Source: Desulfosarcina sp. BuS5
Lineage (GTDB): Bacteria; Desulfobacterota; Desulfobacteria; Desulfobacterales; BuS5
Length of the DNA stretch: 64,000 nucleotides
NCBI RefSeq assembly: GCF_028752835.1
Contig: NZ_CP087952.1
Location: 1,655,041 to 1,719,040 of the forward strand
Direction of reading: 5' to 3'
Shown: piece by piece, positions 31,211 through 40,256 of the stretch
How the letters are laid out: each line of letters begins with the position of its first letter
Position numbering within the stretch: position 1 is the stretch's first letter
Made by a program: the position numbers and the translations under genes
The notes under the pieces: generated by a model
The model's database searches: none
Seen by the model: the letters and a program-made list of their open reading frames with translations, nothing else
What the model was told of the DNA's origin: nothing

Positions 31211-33310
31211 ATGGAAAAGTATTATAATAAAATTTTAGTATTAATGTTCAGTCTTTTATTTGTATTGATATTTAACTGCTCTTTGTATGCCGAAGATCAA
31301 ACAGGAAGGCAGGATACAGAAACTGTAAAAATGGAAGAAATGGTTGTCACATCCACCCGTACCGAACATAGCATGCTCGATACACCATCCAATATATCCG
31401 TTATTACCTCAAAGGATATTGCATCCATGGACGCCAAAACACTTCCTGAAGTAATAAAAAAACTCCCGGGCGCTTTTTATTCAAATGCATCCGGTCTTGA
31501 GCCCCACTTGTCCCTGCGCGGCACACGAATAGGGATGAGCGGAGGCGCTATGGTGATCCTTAACGGCATTCCGGTATCCATGGGTAAATTCGGTTATACC
31601 GACTGGGAAAGCATTCCTGTGGAAAATATCGAGCGGGTTGAAGTTGTGAAAGGACCGCTCTCGTCCCTGTATGGCGGTGATTCGGCTCGCGGTGTTATAA
31701 ACATCGTAACCAAAAAAAGTGATAAATCTGTTGCCGGAAAGGTAAGCTTTGCTGCCGGAGATTTCCATGACAGGCGTTATAATGCTTTGATCTACGGCAG
31801 CCGGGACAAATTTTTTTATAATCTTAACGCTAAAACAAGAAGATCACGCGCATACTCCAATAAATCTCAGGTGGACAATGATTACTATAATGGTGAGTTC
31901 GGTGTTTATCTGGCGGATACTGTCAGTCTTGCGTTTAATTTCAACGTGGCTGACAAGGAGCGAACCCTTGCCAGGAGACTGACTGAAGCTGAAGTAAAGG
32001 AGGATCGCAATCAGGCCACGGATTACAGTTATACTGAAAATACTGATGTTATCACAGGTCTGAATCTTAAGGTAAACCAGGATATTTTTGATTTAACCAC
32101 AACCCTTTATTACAAAAATAGGGATAAAGATTACGAAAACTATAAAATGGCAACAAAGACTCCTTACAAGGAAGAGCTGGATGAAGATGTTTTTGGCGCC
32201 AAATTTATATTTACCTTAAAACAACCCGTTGCAGGCAAACCAAACCTGCTATCCGCAGGATTTGATTATGATAATGATCAGATAGACATTGAAAATAAAA
32301 AAGCGGCTTCAAAAACTGTCGGGTTGCCATATACAATCGCTGATCCAAAAAAATCGGGTGATTTTAAAAGGGAAGAATTCGGAATCTTTTTACAGAATGA
32401 GTTTTCCGTTATTGAAAATTTAACCTTAACGGCCGGCATCCGTTATGATTATTTTGAGTATGATAATGATTCGGATTATGATTTTAGTAAAGGTGGCGCC
32501 CTGAATTATGAGGATACTCCGCATTATGACAAATGGAATCCGAGATTCGCAATAAATTACAGACCGTTAAATAATTTTAGTATTTATGGAAGCTATAATA
32601 AATCCTATCGCGCTCCCAATGTATATGATTATTATTACAGTGCGTCATATTCAGCAAAAAGCGCCTATACATTAAAGCCCGAGAAATTTGCTCAATATGA
32701 AATCGGATATAGATGGTTTTTCACAGAATGGTTCAATCTGGATATGAGTCTTTTCAGAATCGAAATTGATGACATGCTTGATACGGTTTATGATCAGGGC
32801 GGCACATATCAGGGTAAACAGAATATCAGTGAAGTCACTATCAAAGGTTTTGAAGCGGCAATTACAGGAGCGCCCTTAAAATGGCTCAGTTACAAGCTTG
32901 CCTATACCTATACGGATGCGCGTTATAAAAGTGATACTCTTGTGAAAGATGCCAATAAAAATGTGGTTTCCATTCGTGATAACAGGCTTACAAAAATCCC
33001 GTTTAATAGAGTGAGCGCTGATCTGGATACAACTTTATTTAATATTAACGGTTACAAGTTGCTCTGGAATGTCAACATGCAGTACCAGGACAAGTATAAA
33101 ATGGATAAAGCCAATGATTCGGAATATAAGGACTATACATTGTTTAATTCCAAATTAAATTTGAGCCATAAGCATTTTGATATTTTTGTTGCTGCTGAAA
33201 ATTTGTTTGACTATCAATATGACAATTATTCATATGCCAGCTATGGCAAGGATTATTTCTATCCTGCCGCCGGAGTAACCTGGTTTTGGGGAGTGGCGTA
33301 CAAGTTTTAG
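31211..33310 (+). CDS. TonB-dependent receptor, BtuB-like, end of the B12 operon
   Basis: The 699-residue receptor has a signal peptide ending LYAEDQ, a TonB box (EEMVVTSTRTE), the plug (TLPEVIKKLPGAFYSN; LRGTRIGMSGGAMVILNGIP; IERVEVVKGPLSSLYGGDSA RGVINIVTKK in two parts), and a barrel ending WGVAYKF. It follows the ATPase gene by 40 bp and has AAGGAG. Being last in the riboswitch operon, it is probably a corrinoid receptor. The leader at 31175-31193 shares 19 bases with 52505-52523 (inverted). Confidence 0.9.
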   Translation: MEKYYNKILVLMFSLLFVLIFNCSLYAEDQTGRQDTETVKMEEMVVTSTRTEHSMLDTPSNISVITSKDIASMDAKTLPEVIKKLPGAFYSNASGLEPHLSLRGTRIGMSGGAMVILNGIPVSMGKFGYTDWESIPVENIERVEVVKGPLSSLYGGDSARGVINIVTKKSDKSVAGKVSFAAGDFHDRRYNALIYGSRDKFFYNLNAKTRRSRAYSNKSQVDNDYYNGEFGVYLADTVSLAFNFNVADKERTLARRLTEAEVKEDRNQATDYSYTENTDVITGLNLKVNQDIFDLTTTLYYKNRDKDYENYKMATKTPYKEELDEDVFGAKFIFTLKQPVAGKPNLLSAGFDYDNDQIDIENKKAASKTVGLPYTIADPKKSGDFKREEFGIFLQNEFSVIENLTLTAGIRYDYFEYDNDSDYDFSKGGALNYEDTPHYDKWNPRFAINYRPLNNFSIYGSYNKSYRAPNVYDYYYSASYSAKSAYTLKPEKFAQYEIGYRWFFTEWFNLDMSLFRIEIDDMLDTVYDQGGTYQGKQNISEVTIKGFEAAITGAPLKWLSYKLAYTYTDARYKSDTLVKDANKNVVSIRDNRLTKIPFNRVSADLDTTLFNINGYKLLWNVNMQYQDKYKMDKANDSEYKDYTLFNSKLNLSHKHFDIFVAAENLFDYQYDNYSYASYGKDYFYPAAGVTWFWGVAYKF

Positions 33311-33314
33311 TTGC

Positions 33315-33740
33315 TCATGAGATGGTAGTCAGTCCAAGAGTTTTAAAATCTTTATCAAAAGAGATGGCAGGGATGTCTGCGAGTTTAGCCTTTATAAGGA
33401 TATATGAAAGGGCATCTACAAAAGAAATTTTTTTATCACCGGCAAAGAGATCGAATAATGCAATGGCCTTATGATGCTGACTTTCACTTGAGTTGAGTAT
33501 TCTGTAAAGATCAATCGACTGGTTGAACGTCAGGGCTTCAGTGTAACCGTATCTATAAAGAAGAACGGTCATGGTCTCTGAAATAATAAACCATGACGTA
33601 TAGATCAGTATTCGATATTCTTTGATCTCTTTAAAAAGTTCTAAAGCGCGTTTGTGTTTTGAGTCTTTTTTTGAAAACAGTGCAACAAAGAAGCTGGCGT
33701 CACAAAAGACAGAGTTAAAACCTTGTAATGTTTTCATCAT
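33315..33740 (-). CDS. PIN-domain toxin (VapC-like)
   Basis: With start MMKTLQGF at 33740 the protein has 141 residues and a PIN fold. VFCDASFFVALFSKKDSKHK contains the first Asp, and YTSWFIISETMTVLLYRYG holds the conserved Glu. FVDALSYILIKAKLADIPAI, then SFDKDFKTLGL give the later acidic residues. PIN toxins cleave RNA. It overlaps the antitoxin gene by 26 bp, and the module runs toward the TonB receptor from the opposite strand. Confidence 0.82.
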   Translation of the reverse strand: MMKTLQGFNSVFCDASFFVALFSKKDSKHKRALELFKEIKEYRILIYTSWFIISETMTVLLYRYGYTEALTFNQSIDLYRILNSSESQHHKAIALFDLFAGDKKISFVDALSYILIKAKLADIPAISFDKDFKTLGLTTIS

Positions 33741-33987
33741 TGTTTCCATAGAGGAGGGATTTATAATTTTCAGCAACTGATTGTGTTTTTTCTTCCGGCT
33801 CCGGCAGAGCATCAATGGATTTTAAAACAGAATCGAAATGGTCTGTGTCACCCACCAATTCGATGTTGGCGTACGGTTTGCCCCTTTTGGTAATTTGCAA
33901 AATCTGGCCGGGCTCAAGCAGATTGTGCAACCGGGTCAGTTTGGAGCGAGTCTCGCTCATACTAAGTTTTATTAAAGACTGTTTCAT
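33715..33987 (-). CDS. Phd/YefM- or VapB-type antitoxin
   Basis: The 90-residue product begins IKLSMSETRSKLTRLHNLLE and then has GQILQITKRGKPYANIELVG, the Phd/YefM-type pattern in which the N-terminal dimer binds DNA and the C-terminal tail wraps the toxin. GGAGGTT precedes the ATG at 33987. The promoter and repeated TGTACA sites lie just upstream. Confidence 0.8.
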   Translation of the reverse strand: MKQSLIKLSMSETRSKLTRLHNLLEPGQILQITKRGKPYANIELVGDTDHFDSVLKSIDALPEPEEKTQSVAENYKSLLYGNNDENITRF

Positions 33988-34004
33988 TGGAACCTCCTTT
34001 ATGA

Positions 34005-34050
34005 TGTACAGATTTTAATAAAAAATATTTTGTTTTGTACATATTGTCAA
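34005..34050 (-). promoter_or_regulatory. Promoter and likely operator of the TA module
   Basis: On the minus strand TTGACA (34050-34045) and TATTTT (34027-34022) are 17 bp apart. Two TGTACA palindromes (34036-34041 and 34005-34010) bracket the -10 region, which suits autoregulation by the antitoxin. Confidence 0.55.
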
Positions 34051-34064
34051 GAAAAAAAGAAGAA

Positions 34065-34109
34065 GGAACACAGATGCACACAGATAAACACAGATAGGTT
34101 TATTTGTTA
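34065..34109. repeat. Dispersed repeat, copy 2 (inverted)
   Basis: GCACACAGATAAACACAGAT and its flanks are the reverse complement of 7408-7452 with about one mismatch. In the rest of 34051-34235 no gene is seen; a short palindrome CCAGGCAGAGCCTGG lies at 34211-34225. Confidence 0.65.
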
Positions 34110-34235
34110 ATGAGAAAAAGTGTAAAGCGGCCGTGACTATATCGGGTTAAAAGGATTGGTGGCAGTAAAACCGCTGATCTAAAAAAGGCAGAGCCTTGTG
34201 GTATGCATTCCCAGGCAGAGCCTGGAAACGAGGGA

Positions 34236-34343
34236 AACGGCACGATTGATCCGTGCAAACAAACAGTGGGTGATCCTTGTTTTGCTTGTGGAACCGTTGA
34301 TCTGCTGAATAAAGAAAGGTTTGATGTCTACGTATACCTGGGG
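34236..34343 (+). pseudogene. Remnant of a second radical SAM/SPASM gene
   Basis: The frame GTIDPCKQTVGDPCFACG, then TVDLLNKERFDV, matches residues about 260-290 of the complete gene that starts at 34324 (GTIYPCAQTVGDPCFACGTV EAPNKESFDV in two parts). DNA identity is about 80 percent, with many third-position changes, so it is an old paralogue and not a recent copy. Its end overlaps the start of the intact gene. Confidence 0.75.
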
Positions 34344-35358
34344 TAAATATCCCCGATATCTTGTGCTTTTGCTGACAACGGAATGTAATCTTCACTGTGT
34401 ATATTGCTACAGGGAAGAACGCGGCCCTGTTCAGAGCATGACCCGGGAGGTCGCTGAAAAAGGTTTGCGTCTTGCCGCTGCAACCGGACATACTTTTCAT
34501 GTGCAGTTGACAGGCGGTGAGCCCACCCTTGAACCGGAATTAATCGAATGGATTGCATCGTTTATCCGAAAAAAGAGCCTGCCCGCCACCATCGGAATCC
34601 AAACCAATGGAACCATTCTGGATGCCTCGCTGATAAGAATGTTCAAGCGTTACGACATTCAGGTGGGAGTCAGTCTGGACGGGCCCCCGGATTTTCATGA
34701 AAAACTCCGGGGGAAATCAGGCCCAACCATAAAGGGATTAAAACTTTTGTCGGATCATGATCTCCCCTTTCGGGTGACGTGCGTAGTAACAGGGCAAAAT
34801 GTAGCTGTAATGGATCGACTGGCGCTGCTTCTCGGTTTTTTTCCTACTGCCAGGGGCATTGCGTTAGATCTTCTGGTTTGCAAAGGGCATGCACTTAAAG
34901 GTGATTGTGTAAGCCCTCCGTCTCCCGCAGAACTGAAAAACGGATTAAAAAAACTGGTGCAAACATTGGGCTGGATCAATGTAAACCGTTCCCATCAGAT
35001 CAAGCTGCGGGAACTGGAATCACTAAAGCAGGCTGCCCATAAAGATAATCAGTTCCATTTCTGTCATGCGTCTAAAGGAGAAGCAATGGCAGTTCATCCG
35101 GACGGCACGATTTATCCGTGCGCGCAGACAGTGGGTGATCCCTGTTTTGCCTGCGGAACCGTTGAGGCGCCGAATAAAGAAAGTTTTGATGTATTGGGAA
35201 AATACAGCTTGCGGAGCGAACAATGTAATGATTGTTCTGTTTCCGGATTTTGTCCCGGTGATTGCCTCAGCAGGCTTTATTATAATGACGAGCAAACCCG
35301 GGGTCTGGCATGTGTTATGTATCAGACCCTATGGAAAAAATGTATCACCTGGGATTAG
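34324..35358 (+). CDS. Radical SAM protein with SPASM-like cysteine domain
   Basis: The 344-residue protein has CNLHCVYC (the CxxxCxxC 4Fe-4S motif near residue 23), TGGEPTLEPELIEW for SAM binding, IGIQTNGTIL, VGVSLDGPPDFHEK, and a C-terminal cysteine-rich part (CHASKGEAMAVHPDGTIYPC; CFACG; CNDCSVSGFCPGDC) that binds auxiliary clusters. Family members modify peptides or cofactors by radical chemistry. Close neighbours on the same strand are cobN and TonB receptors, so a cofactor or tetrapyrrole-linked role, such as radical opening or modification of a ligand, is possible. The target is not known. The start ATG 34324 is the only clear one, and it lies in the remnant of the paralogue. Confidence 0.85.
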   Translation: MSTYTWGKYPRYLVLLLTTECNLHCVYCYREERGPVQSMTREVAEKGLRLAAATGHTFHVQLTGGEPTLEPELIEWIASFIRKKSLPATIGIQTNGTILDASLIRMFKRYDIQVGVSLDGPPDFHEKLRGKSGPTIKGLKLLSDHDLPFRVTCVVTGQNVAVMDRLALLLGFFPTARGIALDLLVCKGHALKGDCVSPPSPAELKNGLKKLVQTLGWINVNRSHQIKLRELESLKQAAHKDNQFHFCHASKGEAMAVHPDGTIYPCAQTVGDPCFACGTVEAPNKESFDVLGKYSLRSEQCNDCSVSGFCPGDCLSRLYYNDEQTRGLACVMYQTLWKKCITWD

Positions 35359-35484
35359 CTTTTAGCCATTAGCGTTTAGCCGTTAGCATTGAAAAGTGGT
35401 GGAAATGAAACATATATAGAACTTAATCAACAGGTCAATAAGGCTAACTGCTAATAGCTCAATTTAGGCATCAAGGAGTTTTAA

Positions 35485-38400
35485 ATGAAACCTTTTACCC
35501 TTTGTTATTTTACGGCTCATTCCATGGAGATTCCATCTTTGAGCGCCGGTGTGCGGCAATATGAAAAACAGTGCGGCAAAATCAGGGTTATTGCCAGGAC
35601 AGGCCGGCAGCTTTTTGATGAATCGCGCATAAAAGCCTTTGTAAAAGATGCCCTTGCGTCCGACGTTGTTCTGATCATTCTTCATGGCGGCAAGGCATCC
35701 TGCCCTGCTTTTGATCCTTTGATGGAAGCTGTTTTGAAAAAGAAAAATAACGGCGAGAAAATACCTTATTTTCATATTTATCCCCAGGGAAGTGATGAAG
35801 ACGGCCTTATTGCTGCAAAAGAGTATGACCATGATTTCGGCACAGACAGATGGGATACCTTGAACCGTTACCTGATGCACGGCGGGCGGATGAACTTTTA
35901 TAACCTCTTTTGCTATCTTTATAATTTACTGTTCCAGGATAAAGCTCCTTGTAATCCTCCGGAAACTCTTCCTCAGGAGGGGATTTATCATCCTGATTTC
36001 CAGGAAATTCCGGATCTGAAAGAGTATCTTAAAGAGAAAATAGATCCAAAAAAGATCACGGTCGGTCTCTGGTTTTATCAATCCTACTGGCTTAATGATA
36101 ACCTGCGCTACATAGACGCTGTTATCCGTGAGGTAGAACGCTGCGGAGCCAACGTTATATGCGTGTTTCATCTCAGGTATAAGGATGCTGATCGTGGTAA
36201 TCGGGGAGCTGACTATGTTGTGGAACAATTTTTTATGGAAAACGGAAAATCTGTTATAGATGTTCTGATCAGTCCCATGATGTTTTCCCTGACCCTGTCT
36301 GCGCCCGAGTATAAAGACCTGCTGCCGTGGCTGAATGTTCCTTTTATCCAGGCCATAACCACCATGAATCCTTATGCGGAATGGAAAGAGAGCCTGCAAG
36401 GGATATCCACCATGGATGTTTCCTATTCAGTGGCCCAGCCTGAATTTGACGGAGCGCTTATTACCGTGCCCGTTGCCACGCGTGAAGAAGAAGAGATTGA
36501 TCCGCTCACCGGCGCTCTTCTGTCGAAAAATATGCCGATACCCGACCGTGTTGAAAAGATGGTTTCTCTTTCTTTGAACTGGGCAAAATTACGTAAAATA
36601 AAAAATCAGGATAAGCGGATTGCCATAATTTTTCATCATTATCCACCAAGGAACGACAGGATCGGCTGCGCCGCGGGTCTGGACAGTTTTGAGAGTGTAA
36701 AGCTTCTTTTGGACAGGATGAAAAAAGAAGGCTTTCAGGTCGATCAAACCTATGAAACCGGCGATGAGCTGGCAAAGGATCTGCTCGACAGGATGACCTG
36801 TGATCAGCGCTGGCTGACATCCGACCGTATGGCAGAAAAGGCTGAAGCCCACGCGGGAAGAGATTTGTTTTTGCCATGGCACGAGGCTCTGCCTCCATCC
36901 ATAAGAAAAAAAATGACGGCAGACTGGGGCGAAATTCCCGGAGATCTTTTTGTGCATGAAGAAAAGATGCATTTTGCAGGTTTGATCAACGGCAATCTTT
37001 TTATTACCATCCAGCCACCCCGCGGTTATTTTGAAAATATAGAAAAGATTTATCATGATATGTATCTTTCCACGCCCCATCATTACCTTGCCCAATATCG
37101 GTGGATCAAGGATGTTTTTAGAGCGGATGCCGTAATGCACGTGGGCAAACACGGCTCCCTGGAATGGCTTCCCGGAAAGGCGCTGGGGCTTTCCGATGAG
37201 TGTTATCCTGATCTTGCCATCATGGATCTGCCGAATATTTATCCTTATATCATCAACGACCCGAGTGAAGGAACCCAGGCCAAACGCCGGTCTTATTGCT
37301 GCATAATCGATCATCTTACCCCTGTCTTTACCAATGCCGATCTTTATGAAGATCTGGCAAAGGTGGAAAATGTCTTGAAAGAATATGCCGACGCAAAAAT
37401 AGAGGATCCGGGGAAAATATCGATTCTTCGTTCCATGATCTGGGAGGCGGTCTGCCAGGCGGATCTTGATAAAGATCTGGAACTGGATGAAAAAGAGGCA
37501 TTTTCAGATTTTGACCTGTTTCTGGAAAAACTTCACTCTTACCTGTCTGAACTTGGGGACACCATGATCAACGATGGCCTGCATATTATGGGTAAGGCTC
37601 CGGAAAATGACCGGCTGGTGGAGTTTCTTGTGCAGCTCACCCGTCTTTCCAGCGGAGACGTCCCTTCTTTACGTGAATCTGTTCTGGGCGCTTTGGGGTA
37701 TGACTATGATGAACTTCTGGTCAATAAGGGCAGGGTACTTCCCCATTTTAAAGAACAAACCGGAGGCCGGATTATACAGAGCGCCCATGAAGCATGCCTG
37801 GAGATGGTAAAAAAGCTGGAAGAAAACCGGTTTGACACTGCCTTTATTGATACGATTGTTGAATCCTGCCTGGGCCGCAGTAATATAAATGTGGCCGCAT
37901 CTTTGAGCTACATTTGTGAAGTATTGACGCCCAATATCAGGCTGGTTACCGAGGAAATTGATTCAAGCCTTACCGGGTTTAACGGCGGGTTTGTTTTACC
38001 TGGACCATCAGGAGCGCCTACCCGTGGTCAGGCCGACATTCTGCCGACCGGGAGAAATTTTTATTCTGTCGATCCCAACAAGATTCCCACACCTGGAGCA
38101 TGGGATGTGGGTAAAAGACTTGGCAACGCCCTGATTGAAAGGTGTCTAAAAGAGACCGGAAAATATCCGGAAAACATCGGGATCATTGTCTGGGGCGGTT
38201 CCACCATGCGGAGCAAAGGTGATGATATTGCAGAAATTTACTACCTCATGGGAGTAAAGCCTGTCTGGGCCGGGGGAAGCGGAAATGTAACCGGTCTTGA
38301 GGTGATCCCCTTATCTGAACTGGGCCGCCCCCGCCTTGATGTGACGCCAAGGATCTCGGGATTTTTCCGGGATTCGTTTCCAAACCTCGTGGAGCGGATT

Positions 38401-39258
38401 GATGAGGCTGTCAGAATGGTGGCCGCGTTAAAGGAATCGCCGGAGTCGAATATTCTGCGGCGCAATGTTTTGCGGGATGTTAACAGCTATATAAAAGAGG
38501 GAATGACGGAAAAAGAGGCTATGCGAGAGGCCACATTCAGGGTATTCGGCTGTCCGCCGGGCACATACGGAGCAGGAGTCTCAGAGCTGGTTGAATCCAA
38601 AAACTGGAAGACCCGGGAAGATCTGGGGAATAACTACATCCGCTATACAGCCCACGCATACGGCAAGGGGAGCTACGGCAAGCAGAAACCGGCTGCGTTC
38701 CGCAACCTCCTTTCCCGTATGGATCTGACTGTTAAAAACGAGGATTCCCGGGAATACGACATGATGTCATGCACCGATTTTTACAACTACTACGGCGGTC
38801 TTATCGTGGCGTCAAAAACCGTGCGCGGCAAACTCCCCTTTGCCATGGTGGGCGACAGCGCCGACCCCAAAAGGGTAAAGATGCGCACCACATTTGAAGA
38901 GGCAAAGCATGTTCTGCGCTCCCGCCTTGTCAATCCCAAGTGGCTGGAGGGAATGAAACGCCACGGTTACAAAGGCGCCGGGGATATTTCCCATATGATG
39001 GATGTGGTTCTCGGCTGGGATGCCACAGCAGAAGTAATAGACGACTGGATGTACAAGAAAATTGCGGAAAAATATGCCCTTGATCCGGAAATGCAGGAAT
39101 GGATGAAGGAAGTAAATCCGTATGCTTTGCAAAACATACTGGACAAACTCCTGGAGGCGATCAGCCGGGGCATGTGGGATGCTGACAAGGAGATGGAAAA
39201 CGAGCTGCGGGAGGCATACCTGGAGATGGAAGGGGAGATTGAAGAACTTACGGAATAA
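35485..39258 (+). CDS. cobN: CobN/BchH-type metal chelatase large subunit
   Basis: The 1257-residue product has family length and pattern: IAIIFHHYPPRNDRIGCAAG LDS near residue 375, FITIQPPRGYFEN, then MHVGKHGSLEWLPGKALGLS near 553, with NDPSEGTQAKRRSY, and TRGQADILPTGRNFYSVDPN near 850. CobN inserts cobalt into hydrogenobyrinate a,c-diamide with the ATPase subunits; relatives (BchH, HmuS) insert magnesium or remove metal from haem. ChlI/ChlD-type ATPases lie downstream at 48565 and 50622. Since TonB receptors and a BtuFCD set follow directly, it may act on imported tetrapyrroles. AAGGAG precedes the start. There are remnant copies of its 3' end at 40035 and 41504. Confidence 0.9.
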   Translation: MKPFTLCYFTAHSMEIPSLSAGVRQYEKQCGKIRVIARTGRQLFDESRIKAFVKDALASDVVLIILHGGKASCPAFDPLMEAVLKKKNNGEKIPYFHIYPQGSDEDGLIAAKEYDHDFGTDRWDTLNRYLMHGGRMNFYNLFCYLYNLLFQDKAPCNPPETLPQEGIYHPDFQEIPDLKEYLKEKIDPKKITVGLWFYQSYWLNDNLRYIDAVIREVERCGANVICVFHLRYKDADRGNRGADYVVEQFFMENGKSVIDVLISPMMFSLTLSAPEYKDLLPWLNVPFIQAITTMNPYAEWKESLQGISTMDVSYSVAQPEFDGALITVPVATREEEEIDPLTGALLSKNMPIPDRVEKMVSLSLNWAKLRKIKNQDKRIAIIFHHYPPRNDRIGCAAGLDSFESVKLLLDRMKKEGFQVDQTYETGDELAKDLLDRMTCDQRWLTSDRMAEKAEAHAGRDLFLPWHEALPPSIRKKMTADWGEIPGDLFVHEEKMHFAGLINGNLFITIQPPRGYFENIEKIYHDMYLSTPHHYLAQYRWIKDVFRADAVMHVGKHGSLEWLPGKALGLSDECYPDLAIMDLPNIYPYIINDPSEGTQAKRRSYCCIIDHLTPVFTNADLYEDLAKVENVLKEYADAKIEDPGKISILRSMIWEAVCQADLDKDLELDEKEAFSDFDLFLEKLHSYLSELGDTMINDGLHIMGKAPENDRLVEFLVQLTRLSSGDVPSLRESVLGALGYDYDELLVNKGRVLPHFKEQTGGRIIQSAHEACLEMVKKLEENRFDTAFIDTIVESCLGRSNINVAASLSYICEVLTPNIRLVTEEIDSSLTGFNGGFVLPGPSGAPTRGQADILPTGRNFYSVDPNKIPTPGAWDVGKRLGNALIERCLKETGKYPENIGIIVWGGSTMRSKGDDIAEIYYLMGVKPVWAGGSGNVTGLEVIPLSELGRPRLDVTPRISGFFRDSFPNLVERIDEAVRMVAALKESPESNILRRNVLRDVNSYIKEGMTEKEAMREATFRVFGCPPGTYGAGVSELVESKNWKTREDLGNNYIRYTAHAYGKGSYGKQKPAAFRNLLSRMDLTVKNEDSREYDMMSCTDFYNYYGGLIVASKTVRGKLPFAMVGDSADPKRVKMRTTFEEAKHVLRSRLVNPKWLEGMKRHGYKGAGDISHMMDVVLGWDATAEVIDDWMYKKIAEKYALDPEMQEWMKEVNPYALQNILDKLLEAISRGMWDADKEMENELREAYLEMEGEIEELTE

Positions 39259-39282
39259 AACAGGAAAAAGGGGACAGGCGAA

Positions 39283-39690
39283 TTATACCTGTTCCTTCCA
39301 GATAGTCCGGACATGTTGGTAATCAAGAATTTTATCATCCCTGGTGACAAGAGGCAATCCCATAGTCATCGCGGTTGCTGTGATAATGCGATCCGCGGGG
39401 TCGGTATGGAATTGGCCCGGCAGAGTTACGGAACGCAGGCTTATAGTGTTGTCAACCGGTATGAAATTAACGAAAGGCAGGCCCTCTGTTTTGCGCACCC
39501 AATCACGGACATCAATCGAAAGTTCTAATCTTCCCTTATCAACCAGGAGGGCAACCTCCCATGTTGATATGGATGATATGATAATGCCTTTTTCTGTAAC
39601 GGCCTTATCAATAGCTTGACTAGCACAGGTTGAAAGATTTTCCGGGTTGCTGATCCACCAGAGCCAAACATGGGTGTCCAGCACAATCAT
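39283..39690 (-). CDS. vapC: PIN-domain toxin (VapC-like)
   Basis: The 135-residue protein has the PIN pattern MIVLDTHVWLWW (first Asp), ISTWEVALLVDKGR (Glu), FHTDPADRIITATAMTMGLP (Asp pair) and LVTRDDKIL. It overlaps the antitoxin gene by 4 bp and its stop is 25 bp from the end of cobN on the opposite strand. It is expected to cleave RNA when free of its antitoxin. Confidence 0.9.
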   Translation of the reverse strand: MIVLDTHVWLWWISNPENLSTCASQAIDKAVTEKGIIISSISTWEVALLVDKGRLELSIDVRDWVRKTEGLPFVNFIPVDNTISLRSVTLPGQFHTDPADRIITATAMTMGLPLVTRDDKILDYQHVRTIWKEQV

Positions 39691-39920
39691 TTCAGGGCCT
39701 CCCAGTCATCCTGGCCGACTGGTTTGAATGGATCATCATAACGTATTATGGAATTTCGTAATTCCTTTAAAATGACATGTGGTTCTTCCCTGAAAGGAAT
39801 TATTTTAATCACTGGTTTTGCATGGTCAGTGATGATTAATTCCCGGCCATCTTCTTGAATTTGACGAAAATATTTAAGAGCCTGGGGTTTGAAAGAAGAT
39901 TTAGAAATAAAATTTGCCAT
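39687..39920 (-). CDS. Phd/YefM-type antitoxin
   Basis: The 77-residue product starts ANFISKSSFKPQALKYFRQI and then has GRELIITDHAKPVIKIIPFR, the Phd/YefM pattern. The C-terminal half (HVILKELRNSIIRYDDPFKP) would neutralise the PIN toxin. The two genes overlap by 4 bp. A promoter with a palindromic operator lies just upstream at 39968-40005. Confidence 0.85.
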   Translation of the reverse strand: MANFISKSSFKPQALKYFRQIQEDGRELIITDHAKPVIKIIPFREEPHVILKELRNSIIRYDDPFKPVGQDDWEALK

Positions 39921-39967
39921 AATTTCTCCTGTTTTATTTGTGTCATTTTATCTGTGTCAAATTGAAA

Positions 39968-40005
39968 TTATGACCATAATATCATAGTCATAAATAACGT
40001 GTCAA
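39968..40005 (-). promoter_or_regulatory. Promoter and operator of the TA module
   Basis: On the minus strand TTGACA (40005-40000) and TATTAT (39981-39976) are 18 bp apart. TTATGAC (39968-39974) and GTCATAA (39987-39993) form a perfect 7-bp inverted repeat covering the -10 box, as expected for antitoxin autoregulation. The rest of 39921-40256 holds the cobN tail copy and AT-rich DNA. Confidence 0.6.
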
Positions 40006-40034
40006 AGAAAAGTTTTACCCAATAGGGCATGATA

Positions 40035-40116
40035 GATGCTGATAAAGGAGATGGAAAACGAGCTGCGTGAGGCATATCTAGAGATGGAAGGTGAAATTGA
40101 AGAGCTTACCGAATGA
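40035..40116 (+). pseudogene. Copy B of the cobN 3' end
   Basis: About 82 bp match the last 82 bp of cobN (39177-39258): they encode ENELREAYLEMEGEIEELTE and a stop, as cobN does. Differences are mostly synonymous third-position changes (CGG to CGT, TAC to TAT, GAG to GAA) plus one added base near the start. This shows descent from a separate functional cobN gene. Confidence 0.8.
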
Positions 40117-40256
40117 CAGTATATGAAAGATAAATTAAAAACGTATTGCATTACATTAATTATAGGGTAATAATAGTACTGTGTTACTATTATTTTTTAT
40201 TTATTATAGTATGATAGTCCTATTGATCGGTTTAGGAAAAACTTCAGGACCCAAAA

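Noticed and set aside
35359-35484. A structured RNA from TTAGC repeats before cobN
   Set aside because: The repeats (TTAGCCATTAGCGTTTAGCC and similar) are short, imperfect and common in spacers; no defined fold was evident.
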